A stretch of 64,000 nt of DNA from Thermoguttaceae bacterium (GTDB taxonomy: Bacteria; Planctomycetota; Planctomycetia; Pirellulales; Thermoguttaceae). Under the pieces are notes generated by a model. That model searched no databases and was not told the origin of the DNA. It was given only the letters and a program-made list of their open reading frames with translations. Location: assembly GCA_017447865.1 (NCBI GenBank), contig JAFSMO010000041.1:38415-102414 (forward strand). The letters are read 5' to 3'. The position numbers were made by a program, and so were the translations under genes. Positions 1-8,293 of this stretch are shown piece after piece (the stretch's first letter is position 1; the number at the start of each line of letters is the position of its first letter).

Positions 1-576
1 AAACGGCGGACGGAGGACGAAAAACAGGCAGTGAGGGTTAAATTCCTGGAAGAAAAAATTCAGAGTTTGTACCAGAATGAGCGATACGAAGAGGCGATCC
101 TGGACTTGAATGTCCTGCTGAAATTACGGCCGAATGATTCAAACGCGCAGTATTTGCTTCAGGTTTGCGAGGATAAACTGGAGGAACAGAAACGGACGAT
201 CCAAGAGCAAATTAATTTAGAAAACCGGGAAAAGCTGAGGCAAATCGAAAGGGAACAGGAAGCCGCTCAACTGGAAAAACAGAGAAGCGAAGAAATCGGG
301 CTGGCTAAAAAGAATAATAAAGACGCCGCCGTTCCTTTTGGGTCGAAAGAATGGAAATTATTCGAGACGATTGGTAATGTATTAGTTTTTATACTTACGG
401 CAATAGCGGGTTTGATTGGATTATATTGTTTAGTTGCAGGGATTGCTTGTTTATTTTTATCAGATGGTCCCAAATTTCAAGCCATATTTCAAGGTATAAT
501 CATTGGTGGAATGGGAGTGGTTTATCTTATTTTTTTCTGGTGGGGATTACGTAGTCTGTTTGGCGGCAAGAAATAA
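1..576 (+). CDS. Partial membrane protein with TPR-like and coiled-coil segment (5' end outside window)
   Basis: The reading frame is open to the first base of the window, so this is probably the C-terminal part of a longer protein; a GTG at 31 is the only internal start of note and has no clear ribosome site. What is visible is a TPR-like helical pair (YQNERYEEAILDLNVLLKLRP), a long charged Glu/Gln/Arg-rich coiled coil, and two hydrophobic membrane segments near the C-terminus (about residues 112-140 and 150-173 counted from the GTG), ending in a basic GGKK tail. The protein is therefore membrane-anchored with a soluble helical region before the anchors. I do not recognise the family. A TPR plus membrane module is common beside or at the end of planctomycete signalling proteins, but nothing here proves that. 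Confidence 0.6.
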   Translation, partial: KRRTEDEKQAVRVKFLEEKIQSLYQNERYEEAILDLNVLLKLRPNDSNAQYLLQVCEDKLEEQKRTIQEQINLENREKLRQIEREQEAAQLEKQRSEEIGLAKKNNKDAAVPFGSKEWKLFETIGNVLVFILTAIAGLIGLYCLVAGIACLFLSDGPKFQAIFQGIIIGGMGVVYLIFFWWGLRSLFGGKK

Positions 577-596
577 AAATGATTTTAGCAGTCGAG

Positions 597-700
597 CCGG
601 TCGAGGACGGCGGGCCGCCGTCCCTCCGAATTAACGACGCTGGAAGCGACCCTACAGGCGCGTAATTCCGGCCTCCGGCCTCCATTACCGCCTTCCATCG
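597..700. repeat. Palindromic intergenic element, family D (copy 1)
   Basis: The 125 bp between two convergent genes is almost entirely inverted-repeat sequence. At 605-623 is a perfect palindrome of GGACGGCGG and CCGCCGTCC. Next comes the core CGACGCTGGAAGCG, which recurs near 43545 and 60567, and then an arm ending in CATTACCGCCTTCCA that recurs at the right end of the element at 9178-9286. No T-run follows the stems, so a simple intrinsic terminator is not the obvious reading. It abuts the stop codon of the minus-strand gene at 702. Confidence 0.6.
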
Positions 701-701
701 C

Positions 702-1634
702 TCAAATATTCTTCTTCATCGCGGCGTACGCCAGCTTCAGAAGCTCCGGCGTGTCGTGGCTCTCGCAGAACGGTTTGTTGAAAATCTCCAGCGAGTACGT
801 TCCGGAAAAACCGATCTCGTCGAGCAGGGCGCTCACCTCTTTCAGCGGCGCGACCCCCTCGCCCGGCAAAACACGGTCCGAGTCCTGCAGGCTCAGGCGC
901 TCACGCCCGCCCGGCCAGTCGTTCCAGTGGAAGTTCGGAAGCTGACGTCCGTTAAGCTGGCGCAGCGAGGCAAAATCGTTCCCGCCGCGGTAAAGGTGGT
1001 AAACGTCCAGCAGAAGCGAGGCTCTTGGGTGGGCCGCCTCGGTCGTGATCCAGACCGCGTCGGAGAGTTTCATCAGCGTCGGGCCCGCGCCCCAAATTTC
1101 GAGCTGGGGAGTGATCTCAAACTGGTCGCCCAGTTCGAGGACCGCCCGGTAACGCTCCGCAAGCTCCGCGAGCGTCACGTCCGGATTGCGGAAAACCCCT
1201 GACGGCGAGGCGGCCAGCGCGGAACCGCCCAGCACCTTCATCTGCTCCATCGCCCGGCGCATTTCGTCGAGCGCTTTCCGCCGGGCCTCTTCTTCCGGGT
1301 GGCCCCACGCAATGAAATTGATCCCGCCAACGACGCGCATGCCGCAGTCGTCGAGCTGAGTCCTCAGGGCCGCCAGCGTGCCGCCGGAGGCCAGGAACTG
1401 GTCCACGTCGCGGAACCAGATCTCGATGTTCCGGAAACCTGCCTCGTGAACGAGACGGATCTGCTCGTCGATCGGGAGGTTTTTGTAGATGATCGTGGCC
1501 GTATTCAGCGCGATGCGGGCCTCACGGGGATCCGGGGCGGAAGTCTCCTCATCGGCGCACAGGCGCGCGGTGGCGCAGGCGGCCAAAGCGAGGGCGGAAA
1601 CGGAAGTTTTCAGAACGGTTCGGCGAGTAAGCAT
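702..1634 (-). CDS. Tat-exported sugar phosphate isomerase/epimerase-like TIM-barrel protein
   Basis: A 310-residue protein starting with MLTRRTVLKTSVSALALAAC. The twin-arginine pair, hydrophobic stretch and following Ala-rich region look like a Tat signal, possibly with a lipobox cysteine. The mature part has the AP-endonuclease-2/xylose-isomerase-like barrel pattern: 'RNIEIWF' early, 'PQLEIWG' in the middle, 'LLLDVYHLYRGG', 'FHWNDWPGG' and 'GTYSLEIFN' late, where metal-binding Glu, Asp and His residues are expected. The likely role is periplasmic isomerisation or epimerisation of a sugar or inositol derivative; the substrate is unknown. I chose the ATG at 1634 because it gives a clean signal peptide; a TTG at 1652 would add six residues. 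The gene lies downstream of serC, beyond the serC terminator, so it probably has its own promoter. Confidence 0.75.
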   Translation of the reverse strand: MLTRRTVLKTSVSALALAACATARLCADEETSAPDPREARIALNTATIIYKNLPIDEQIRLVHEAGFRNIEIWFRDVDQFLASGGTLAALRTQLDDCGMRVVGGINFIAWGHPEEEARRKALDEMRRAMEQMKVLGGSALAASPSGVFRNPDVTLAELAERYRAVLELGDQFEITPQLEIWGAGPTLMKLSDAVWITTEAAHPRASLLLDVYHLYRGGNDFASLRQLNGRQLPNFHWNDWPGGRERLSLQDSDRVLPGEGVAPLKEVSALLDEIGFSGTYSLEIFNKPFCESHDTPELLKLAYAAMKKNI

Positions 1635-1665
1635 GGGAAAGCGTCCGGTCAAAAGAGAAATTTTA

Positions 1666-1700
1666 ATAAAAAAGAAGCCCCGCTTGCGGGCGGGACTTCT
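1666..1700 (-). terminator. Intrinsic terminator after serC
   Basis: On the minus strand the sequence reads AGAAGTCCCGCCCGC, a short loop, the matching GCGGGGCTTCT arm and then a run of T. It begins 13 bp past the serC stop codon and separates serC from the isomerase-like gene. Confidence 0.75.
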
Positions 1701-1712
1701 GACGGTTGAAGA

Positions 1713-2798
1713 TCAGGCGTTTTTCTGCGCGAAGTCTTTCATGAACTCGGCGAGTTTCTCAACGCCTTCCAGCGGCATCGCGTTGTAGATCGAAGCGCGG
1801 AAACCACCGACGCTGCGGTGACCTTTGAGCGATTCCAGACCCAGCGCTTTCGCTTCGGCCAGGAATTTGTCGTTCAGGTCGTCGGTCGGCATCTTGAACG
1901 GAACGTTCATCAGCGAGCGGCATTCCGGCTTGGCATGGCCAATGTAGAAGCCGTTCGAGGCGTCGATCACGTCGTACAGGAGCTTCGCTTTCTTCTGGTT
2001 CAGCTCGTACAGTTTGTCCACGCCGCCGATCGTGTTCAGGATCCAGTCGGTGACGAGTTTCACGACGTAGATCGAGAAGCACGGCGGAGTGTTCAGCATG
2101 GAGCCGTTTTCGGCCATTTTCTTGTAGGAAAGAACACCGAGAAGACCGTCAGCGGCGTTTTCAACCAGGTCTTCGCGCATCACGACGATCGTCACGCCGG
2201 CCGGGCCGCAGTTTTTCTGGGCGCAGGCGTAGATGCAGCCGTACTTGCTGATGTCGATCGGCTTGTACATGAATTCGCTCGAGGCGTCCACGATGATCGG
2301 GACGTTGCCGGTGTTCGGCTCGGTCTTGAACTGCACGCCCTGGATCGTTTCGTTCGACGTGTAATAGACGTAGCGGGCGTTCGGGTCGAGGTCCAGTTCA
2401 CTGTCGGCCGGGGTGCGCTTGAAGTTTTCGGCGCTTCCGTCCCACGCGCAGCGGACCGTGCCCTGGGTTTTGCCTTCTTTGAAGGCTTTGGTGCTCCATG
2501 TACCGGTGCAGATGTAATCGGCGGAGCCGCCTTTCAGGAGGTTCATCGGGAGCATACCGAACTGAAGGTAGGCGCCGCCCTGAAGGAAGAGGACCTTGTA
2601 ATTGTCCGGAATGTTCATTACTTTACGGAGATTCGCTTCGCAAGCGTCGATGATGGCCTGGAACGTCTTGGAACGATGGCTGATTTCGAGGATGGAAATG
2701 CCAACGCCAGGCAGAGCGAGAAGATCACGCTGGGCTTCTTCGAGGACTTGCAGCGGCAGAACAGCCGGACCAGCGGAAAAGTTGAATACACGTTCCAT
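1713..2798 (-). CDS. serC: Phosphoserine aminotransferase
   Basis: A 361-residue class-V aminotransferase, the usual length for SerC. It converts 3-phosphohydroxypyruvate and glutamate to O-phosphoserine in the cytoplasmic serine pathway, and the same fold serves pyridoxal phosphate synthesis in some bacteria. Diagnostic segments are the N-terminal 'VFNFSAGPAVLP', 'FLQGGAYLQFGMLPMNLL' and the PLP-lysine motif 'AQKNCGPAG' (Lys195). The C-terminal 'GHRSVGGFRASIYNAMP' binds substrate phosphate in the family. The ATG at 2798 is preceded by a good AAAGGAG site, and a consensus-like promoter lies about 80 bp upstream. An intrinsic terminator follows, so it is probably a single-gene unit. Confidence 0.97.
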   Translation of the reverse strand: MERVFNFSAGPAVLPLQVLEEAQRDLLALPGVGISILEISHRSKTFQAIIDACEANLRKVMNIPDNYKVLFLQGGAYLQFGMLPMNLLKGGSADYICTGTWSTKAFKEGKTQGTVRCAWDGSAENFKRTPADSELDLDPNARYVYYTSNETIQGVQFKTEPNTGNVPIIVDASSEFMYKPIDISKYGCIYACAQKNCGPAGVTIVVMREDLVENAADGLLGVLSYKKMAENGSMLNTPPCFSIYVVKLVTDWILNTIGGVDKLYELNQKKAKLLYDVIDASNGFYIGHAKPECRSLMNVPFKMPTDDLNDKFLAEAKALGLESLKGHRSVGGFRASIYNAMPLEGVEKLAEFMKDFAQKNA

Positions 2799-2875
2799 GG
2801 TTTTGCTCCTTTAAATAAGTAGTAATGTAATAGACCCAGTATTTACGCAAACGCTTGGGGTCCGTACAAAAACAT

Positions 2876-2903
2876 ATTATACCACATTCCGGTTTTTTGT
2901 CCA
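2876..2903 (-). promoter_or_regulatory. Sigma-70-type promoter of serC
   Basis: Read on the minus strand: a TGGACA -35 box (2898-2903), a 16-bp spacer and a perfect TATAAT -10 box (2876-2881), about 80 bp before the serC start. Confidence 0.75.
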
Positions 2904-2934
2904 GAGGGGGAGAAACCGGGAATTTGGGGGATTC

Positions 2935-2963
2935 TTGGGCCCGGTCTCGATTTTTGGTATAAT
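2935..2963 (+). promoter_or_regulatory. Probable promoter of the outer-membrane barrel gene
   Basis: A perfect TATAAT at 2958-2963 with a weak TTGGGC 17 bp upstream (2935-2940). It is divergent from the serC promoter and about 120 bp before the chosen start at 3083. Confidence 0.55.
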
Positions 2964-3082
2964 GTAGGCAGTCTGGAGAAGATTTTCCGGTTCTATTGTT
3001 TATTCTAAAAATACCAAAAAAGCAAGCCGATACAGTGAAAGTGATTATACTGGATTTTATGCCATTCCGTAGGACTGGAATC

Positions 3083-4576
3083 ATGAAAAAATTTACCCTG
3101 AAAACTTTGTGCGTTCTTTGGATTCTGGGCATTGCCGCAGGATGTGCTTTGGCCGCAGAATCAAAGGACTCGGCTCAAATTTCGCCTGAAATGATGGAGC
3201 GGTTTGAACGTCTCGAGGCGGAGACTCAGCAGCTCCGTGAGGAGGTCGCGCGCCTGAACGCCCAAAAGGAGAGCGCATCCCGACCGGTCAAGCAGAAAAG
3301 CTCCGTGATTGATTCCAATATAAGCGAAGAAATTCCACCTGTAGAGATGGCGGTTCCGGAATCGACGGTCGGGGCGAGCATTCCTCTGACGGAAATTGAA
3401 GCGTCGGATCAGGACGTGATGACCCCGGCCGAAGTGGACGCCTACATCGAGAGGCACATTCGCGATAATGCGTGGAGAGTGGGCAAAATGAGGGTCACGC
3501 CGTACGGGATGATTTGGGCGTCCGTGCTTTCTACGGACCAGAAAACCGATGCGAGCGACTGGATTGGAAATCCGCTCCCGGGCGACGCCAACGACCGTAC
3601 CGTCACGTCGATCCAGGCCCGCACTTCACGTCTGGGGCTGAAAATTGCCGCACCGAACGTGAATATTCTGGGAGGAATGCGGTCTTACGGACTCGTGGAA
3701 ATAGACTTCGCGAATAATTGCAACTCCGAAAATAAAGGAACGCTTCAGCTTCGTGAGGCGTACTGGGCCCTGGAAAATGACTGCTACAAGATCCTGTTCG
3801 GCCAGACCAAGGACATCATTTCGCCGCTGTATGCCCATTTTTACGACTATAACGCTTTGTATGGACTCGGAAATCTCGGTTACCGGAACCCGATGCTGAG
3901 TTTCACGCGGTACTTTTATTTTTCGGAAAACGTGAAGATGGATTGGACGACCGGTCTGGTGCAGATTTGCGGAATGGACTTCCCGGGTTACGACCAGATG
4001 GGCAGTTACCCCACTCTTCAAAGCCGCATTGGGTGGACGATCGCCCGCGATTGCTGCAGATACCCGATCAAATTCGGCGTCGGTGCGCATGTAGGCGAGC
4101 AGCGCTACGATTTCCCGGGGGAGAGAGACCGGATTGAATCCTGGTCCGTGAACCTGGATCTGGAACTTCCGATTACGGATCGCTTCGGCGTCCGCGCGGA
4201 ATTCTTCCACGGTCAGGGACTGGCCGGAAACGTGGGAGGCTGCTACCAGAGCATCGATTATAATCCTGTGACCGGTCAGGGCACGCGGAACAGTATTCAC
4301 AGCACCGGCGGCTGGGCGGAGATTTGGTGGGATTGGACCGATCAGCTTCATTGGGCCATTGGTTACAGCGGTGACGACCCGCACAATGGGGACATTGAAG
4401 AGTGCAAGATCCTGAACACCCGAATCGTGTTCGTGAATGTGAAGTACGATTTCACCGAGTTCCTTACTTCGGGCATCCAATATACGTACCACATGACCGA
4501 CTACCGTCCCGGTGTGTACTCGGAAGATTTCGCCCACGCTAACGGGATCGAGTGGATGTGGAGACTGACCTTTTAA
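3083..4576 (+). CDS. Outer-membrane beta-barrel (porin-like) protein with coiled-coil N-terminus
   Basis: A 497-residue exported protein. The start at 3083 gives MKKFTLKTLCVLWILGIAAG, a clear signal peptide cleaved near 'ALAAES'. An N-terminal heptad segment (MMERFERLEAETQQLREEVARL) is followed by a Ser/Pro-rich linker, an arrangement seen in planctomycete and DcaP/OprO-type porins where the coiled coil may bind the cell wall. The rest has alternating hydrophobic and aromatic strands (LGLKIAAP, GLVEIDF, LQLREAYWAL, WDWTDQLHWAIGY) and ends in the aromatic 'WMWRLTF', a typical beta-barrel assembly signal. The likely job is an outer-membrane diffusion channel; the substrate is unknown. The open frame extends upstream to 2996, but those codons precede the signal peptide. 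Confidence 0.75.
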   Translation: MKKFTLKTLCVLWILGIAAGCALAAESKDSAQISPEMMERFERLEAETQQLREEVARLNAQKESASRPVKQKSSVIDSNISEEIPPVEMAVPESTVGASIPLTEIEASDQDVMTPAEVDAYIERHIRDNAWRVGKMRVTPYGMIWASVLSTDQKTDASDWIGNPLPGDANDRTVTSIQARTSRLGLKIAAPNVNILGGMRSYGLVEIDFANNCNSENKGTLQLREAYWALENDCYKILFGQTKDIISPLYAHFYDYNALYGLGNLGYRNPMLSFTRYFYFSENVKMDWTTGLVQICGMDFPGYDQMGSYPTLQSRIGWTIARDCCRYPIKFGVGAHVGEQRYDFPGERDRIESWSVNLDLELPITDRFGVRAEFFHGQGLAGNVGGCYQSIDYNPVTGQGTRNSIHSTGGWAEIWWDWTDQLHWAIGYSGDDPHNGDIEECKILNTRIVFVNVKYDFTEFLTSGIQYTYHMTDYRPGVYSEDFAHANGIEWMWRLTF

Positions 4577-4577
4577 A

Positions 4578-4664
4578 TAAATAATGAATAACGAATAACG
4601 AATAATGAAGAGAATGAGTTCTGACTCAAGCGGGTTGGATAGTTCTTTTCATTATTCGTTTTTT
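4578..4664. repeat. Heptad-armed palindromic element, family A (copy 1)
   Basis: Starts one base after the stop codon of the barrel gene. The left arm is tandem 7-mers (GAATAAC, GAATAAC, GAATAAT). The core contains CTCAAGCGGGTTGGA. The right arm is the reverse complement ending in TTCATTATTCGTT. The same core and arms occur at 44923-45049. Confidence 0.75.
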
Positions 4665-4812
4665 CTAAAATTTTCTCTTTTTTTCATGGGTCGGGCTTGA
4701 AAATTTCAGAAAACGGTTTATACTCAATGTATATGGGCGTCCCACTTTGGCAAACACCCAGTCAAATTCAGAGACTACTTCATAGACCGGACCTGAAAAG
4801 GAGACCAAAATC

Positions 4813-5139
4813 ATGCCTTTGTTTGAAATTGAAACCAGAGCGCACATTGTCATCGCGAACGCGGAAGATGAAGCGCAGGCTCGCTCGGTTCTCGCGGAAT
4901 ACTACCCGACAGAAGAGGCCATTCGAATTTCGAAACGCCCGCGCAATCTGTGGGTCATTTCCAAAGCCGCTCTGGGAATTTCTCCGGAAGGGATTGATCC
5001 GTGCAACATCGCGCGGGAATGCCTCGCGAAAGCCTCCGGTGACAAAGTGCACGCCATCCGCCTCTACATGCAGGAAACTGGCTCCGATCTGGAACGCGCC
5101 AAAAAGACCATCGAGTCCAACATGATGATCGGCTGGTGA
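4813..5139 (+). CDS. Conserved small protein of unknown function
   Basis: A 108-residue cytoplasmic protein without signal peptide or membrane segment. A strong AAGGAG site precedes the ATG at 4813 and an intrinsic terminator follows the stop, so it is a real single-gene unit. The N-terminal 'MPLFEIETRAHIVIANAEDEAQARSVLAEYYPTEEAIRI' reads as a small alpha/beta domain. The C-terminal half is helical and ends 'IESNMMIGW'. I do not recognise the family and assign no function. Confidence 0.7.
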   Translation: MPLFEIETRAHIVIANAEDEAQARSVLAEYYPTEEAIRISKRPRNLWVISKAALGISPEGIDPCNIARECLAKASGDKVHAIRLYMQETGSDLERAKKTIESNMMIGW

Positions 5140-5157
5140 GTACAAAAATTTCTTTAT

Positions 5158-5210
5158 GAAAAAACCGTCCTGGAATGGAAACGATGTTCCAGCAGGGCGG
5201 TTTTTGTATT
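5158..5210 (+). terminator. Intrinsic terminator
   Basis: A long hairpin, AAAAACCGTCCTGGAA paired with TTCCAGCAGGGCGGTTTTT, followed by T-rich sequence. It ends the small gene at 4813 and, because of the A/T runs on both sides, may also serve the convergent lipoprotein gene. Confidence 0.85.
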
Positions 5211-5222
5211 TTCATGCGCTTT

Positions 5223-6305
5223 TCATTGATTCTCAAACGGGTTGAGCGGCTTGCGCGTCATCGTTTCCAGCCGCTTTGACAGACTCTTGAAGGATGGGTC
5301 TTCTGCCAGCCCCGGCTCCTTTTCCAGTCCCGTATTCAGGTGCTTTCGGGCTTCTTCCGCGTTCTTCAGATTCAGAAACGCCCAGCAACGGAAACTTTCC
5401 AGGTACGGATCCCCGCCGACGAGAAAATCGATGCGGTCCAGGCAAACCAGGGCATTCTGGAACTCCCCGCGATTCAGGAAATAGTCGAGCGAGAGAAAAT
5501 CCGCCCACGCTTCTTTCTCAAAACGTTTCCGCACATCGGCCAGCACGTACACGTAAACGCTCGGGTCCGGGTGCCCCTGAGCCATTTTGAGCCGCCAGAA
5601 CTGGAACGTTTTCAGCCGTCGCAGCTCTTCGGGGAGCTGGTCGTACAAATCGAGCGAGCGTTGAATATTTTTAGTCTCGTACGCTTTCGTCAGTTCGCTG
5701 ATCAGCTCCGTGTTTTCGCGGATCAGGATCTGCATGTGGCCGGTCAGCGTCATACCAAAATCCTTCACGCCCTCAAAGTAAAGCTCGGGCGCGAGCGTAC
5801 GGCGGAGGGATTCGGAATACGTCTCGCCGAAATGGTAGAGGTAAAAATCCTCGATCTGCACGAGATTCAGACCCCGGCGTGCGAGGTAAAGGTCGTGGTA
5901 GTCGAGCCCGCCGTCCACATCAATGAGGCGGAAGGTCGCGACGAACGTCTGGTCGTTGAGTTTCCTCAGCCGGAGGAAGTGGTAGGATCCGCCGTCTTTG
6001 ACTTTCTGCGCGATGCTCTGGACGAGGGAGTCGCTGCCGGAAAAAAGCTGGATCAGGTAGCGGCGGTCAAAGCGCCCGCGGTCTTTTTCAGGGATCCCGG
6101 CCAAGACCCGGTCGGTCAGGGAGCTCCAGTTTACTGCGCGTACAAGAGGTTCCGGATCGCCAGCCGTCAGCGATTTTTCAATCGTCTGAGAGAATTCGAT
6201 CGCCTGTTCGTCTGTGATCAGATTCGGCTCCAGTCCCTCCTTCCCTTTGTGGCATCCGGCAAGGCACAGGAGTGGGAACAGTAAAAAGAAAATGCGGAGT
6301 TTCAT
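5223..6305 (-). CDS. Lipoprotein with TPR-like C-terminus
   Basis: A 360-residue exported protein. The start at 6305 gives MKLRIFFLLFPLLCLAGCHK, with a clear lipobox (LAGC), so the mature protein should be lipid-anchored. The first two thirds are mixed alpha/beta with a repeated 'LYLARRGLNLVQIEDFYLYHFGETYSESLRR' region. The last 130 residues form TPR-like helical pairs (FLNRGEFQNALVCLDRI; CWAFLNLKNAEEARKHLNTGLEKEPGL). Upstream in-frame ATGs at 6335 and 6353 lack ribosome sites and would place a hydrophilic leader before the signal. Function unknown; a scaffold or assembly role would fit TPRs. Confidence 0.7.
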   Translation of the reverse strand: MKLRIFFLLFPLLCLAGCHKGKEGLEPNLITDEQAIEFSQTIEKSLTAGDPEPLVRAVNWSSLTDRVLAGIPEKDRGRFDRRYLIQLFSGSDSLVQSIAQKVKDGGSYHFLRLRKLNDQTFVATFRLIDVDGGLDYHDLYLARRGLNLVQIEDFYLYHFGETYSESLRRTLAPELYFEGVKDFGMTLTGHMQILIRENTELISELTKAYETKNIQRSLDLYDQLPEELRRLKTFQFWRLKMAQGHPDPSVYVYVLADVRKRFEKEAWADFLSLDYFLNRGEFQNALVCLDRIDFLVGGDPYLESFRCWAFLNLKNAEEARKHLNTGLEKEPGLAEDPSFKSLSKRLETMTRKPLNPFENQ

Positions 6306-6408
6306 GGGATCGGGGATCTGAAAGGAGGAATTCATCGGTTCAATTTGTTTCATTTTAACGGACTTTGAGAGAAAAGTCAAGACCACCGGAAAGAGGAATC
6401 AGGAAGTC

Positions 6409-6455
6409 AAAAAAAAGGTTTTCAAAGAAGGGCGGAAACCCATCTTCGAAAACCT
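6409..6455 (-). terminator. Intrinsic terminator after the CAP-domain gene
   Basis: On the minus strand AGGTTTTCGAAGATGGG folds with CCCTTCTTTGAAAACCT and is followed by eight T. It begins 35 bp after the stop of the CAP-domain gene. Confidence 0.85.
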
Positions 6456-6489
6456 GAAATAAAGGATCAAGTTAAGATTTCGCTAAAAA

Positions 6490-7479
6490 TCACCACCCGA
6501 ACATCTGGGTGAAAAATCCTCCGATTCGTCCGACGCCGACCCGTGTGTAGCTGCCAAGCATGTTGGCGCGGTGCCCGCTGCTGTTGATCCAGGCGTTATT
6601 GGCGGCGTTCCCGCTGTAGGAACCCATGTAAATGTTCTCCGCGCTCGCACTGGCGCCGAGCTGCCGGGCACGGCTCGAGAAAGTGCTCTTGCCGCTCACC
6701 GGCGAATTGTGCGAGAAGAATCCAAAGCGCTGCATGTCGCTGCTGTGCCCGCGGGAAACGAGGACCAGAAGCAGGTCGATCAGCAAAGGACGCAGACCAC
6801 TGCGCATCCGGAACTGGTTCAGGCCAAGAATCGCGCGGAACTCTTCTTCATCCACCGCGGGAGCAAGTTCCTGATTGATCGCGAGAACCTCGGCGGAAGT
6901 GAGCTGCCGGGGCGAAAATGGAATGGAATTCACGATTTTCCCCAGTTCCTGACGGTTGGCCTTATTCTGGACCCCTTCTGCGATCTTGACCAAAGCTTCC
7001 GTCACTTCAGGCCGGACGTTCGGATACTTCTCGGCCATAATCGACGCATAATCCACGGTGGACCATTCTACAAGCTGTTCCAAAATCGTGCGTTCCTGCT
7101 CGGGAAGCTGCGAAATCGTGTCCGAAAAATCGAGTCCCAGAAGCTCGTAGGGGGAAAATCCCTTCGTAATGACCGGCTCAGTGAGCGCCGTATGACGCTT
7201 GGGCTGCGCTTTCGGCTGCACCGCTTTGGTCAAATCGGCCTTTTCGATTTGGGGCTGAGGCGTCTTCGACTTCTGAATTTCCTCATTTAATTCAGGAATT
7301 ACGGGTTTTTCTACCGTTCTCTTGACCACCCCAGCTTGCGCGTTTTGGGGATTTGTGGTAGAATAAGCGCGTGGAAGAAAACGACGGAATGGACGAGCGT
7401 CCAGACTGTTAGCATGAATGGCGGCAAATGCCTCCAAAAAGCACAAAACCAAAAGAATGAATCCTATGCGTCTGTTCAT
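6490..7479 (-). CDS. CAP/SCP-domain secreted protein
   Basis: A 329-residue exported protein with a signal peptide (MNRRIGFILLVLCFLEAFAA). A Pro/Lys/Gln-rich stretch to about residue 105 is followed by a helical region and a C-terminal CAP (cysteine-rich secretory protein, SCP) domain from about residue 215. Typical CAP segments are 'GHSSDMQRFGFFSHNSPVSGKSTF', 'AENIYMG' and 'AWINSSGHRANML', which include the histidines and glutamate of the family cavity. CAP proteins act outside the cytoplasm; their bacterial activity is mostly undefined, and some bind lipids or peptidases. An AAAGGA site precedes the ATG and a terminator follows. Confidence 0.85.
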   Translation of the reverse strand: MNRRIGFILLVLCFLEAFAAIHANSLDARPFRRFLPRAYSTTNPQNAQAGVVKRTVEKPVIPELNEEIQKSKTPQPQIEKADLTKAVQPKAQPKRHTALTEPVITKGFSPYELLGLDFSDTISQLPEQERTILEQLVEWSTVDYASIMAEKYPNVRPEVTEALVKIAEGVQNKANRQELGKIVNSIPFSPRQLTSAEVLAINQELAPAVDEEEFRAILGLNQFRMRSGLRPLLIDLLLVLVSRGHSSDMQRFGFFSHNSPVSGKSTFSSRARQLGASASAENIYMGSYSGNAANNAWINSSGHRANMLGSYTRVGVGRIGGFFTQMFGW

Positions 7480-7710
7480 GATAAAATCCTTTCGTCATGA
7501 AGTGGAACGGCCACTTCCTTAATGAAAACCTGTATTCATGAATGATTTATTTGTAAGTTTGGGTAATTTGTGAAATGTAAATAAACTACTAAAAGTGTAG
7601 CTATTGCAAAAAATAGTTCGGATTAAATTTCCGTCATTTTTAATCAATTTAACAAAAATTGAGAAAATTTTAAAGTAAAACTGAAATAAAAATGCAAATT
7701 TGCGGTTTGT

Positions 7711-8184
7711 ATGGATTACAGCAAGCTTAACATCGTGTTATTCCAGCCAGAAATTCCTCATAATACGGGCGCAGTTGGCCGAACTTGCGTAGGACTTGGC
7801 GCGAAATTATGGCTTGTGCGTCCAATGGGGTTTCAAATTACCGACAGAAATTTGAAACGGGCCGGCCTGGATTACTGGCAGTTTCTCGATTGGGAGATCG
7901 TGGAAAACTGGAACGCTTTGCGTGAAAAATTGCCCCAGTGGGACCGTTATTTCTTTTTCACGAAAAAAGCGGTGAAATGTTACCAGACCATTAATTACCG
8001 TTCTGGCGATGTACTGGTTTATGGCTGCGAAACGCAGGGGTTTCCCGATTCGTTCCACGAAATGTACGCCGATCAGCTCGTTCGCATTCCGATCCGCCCG
8101 CAGGTCCGAAGCCTGAATCTCTCCGTCAGTGTGGGGATCAGCGCCTTTGAGGCCATGCGGCAAATCGGGTTTGAGGAAAACTGA
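7711..8184 (+). CDS. trmL: tRNA (cytidine(34)-2'-O)-methyltransferase
   Basis: A 157-residue SPOUT-class RNA methyltransferase of the TrmL/YibK type, at full family length. It 2'-O-methylates the wobble nucleotide of tRNA-Leu isoacceptors using S-adenosylmethionine. Family segments are 'IVLFQPEIPHNTGAVGRTC' at the N-terminus, 'LWLVRPMGF', 'LVYGCETQGFPD' and the knot region 'RIPIRPQVRSLNLSVSVGISAFEAMRQ'. The ATG at 7711 lacks an obvious ribosome site; the 230 bp upstream is very AT-rich and separates it from the divergent CAP gene. A strong promoter of opposite direction lies just beyond its 3' end. Confidence 0.93.
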   Translation: MDYSKLNIVLFQPEIPHNTGAVGRTCVGLGAKLWLVRPMGFQITDRNLKRAGLDYWQFLDWEIVENWNALREKLPQWDRYFFFTKKAVKCYQTINYRSGDVLVYGCETQGFPDSFHEMYADQLVRIPIRPQVRSLNLSVSVGISAFEAMRQIGFEEN

Positions 8185-8240
8185 ATTTGGAAGGAATCGG
8201 GTCGCAGGATGAAAATTGATTCAATCCTTAAATTTTGCTC

Positions 8241-8268
8241 ATTATACCTAATTTCCCGATTTTGTCAA
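8241..8268 (-). promoter_or_regulatory. Consensus sigma-70 promoter antisense to trmL
   Basis: On the minus strand: TTGACA (8263-8268), a 16-bp spacer and TATAAT (8241-8246), both boxes perfect. It faces the 3' end of trmL and away from the oxidoreductase gene at 8294. No minus-strand gene starts nearby. Confidence 0.6.
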
Positions 8269-8293
8269 GGGCGGGGGAGAAATTAATTTAAAA

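Noticed and set aside
592..700. Intrinsic terminator between the first two genes
   Set aside because: The stems are GC-rich but not followed by a T-run on either strand, and the sequence recurs elsewhere, so a repeat element fits better.
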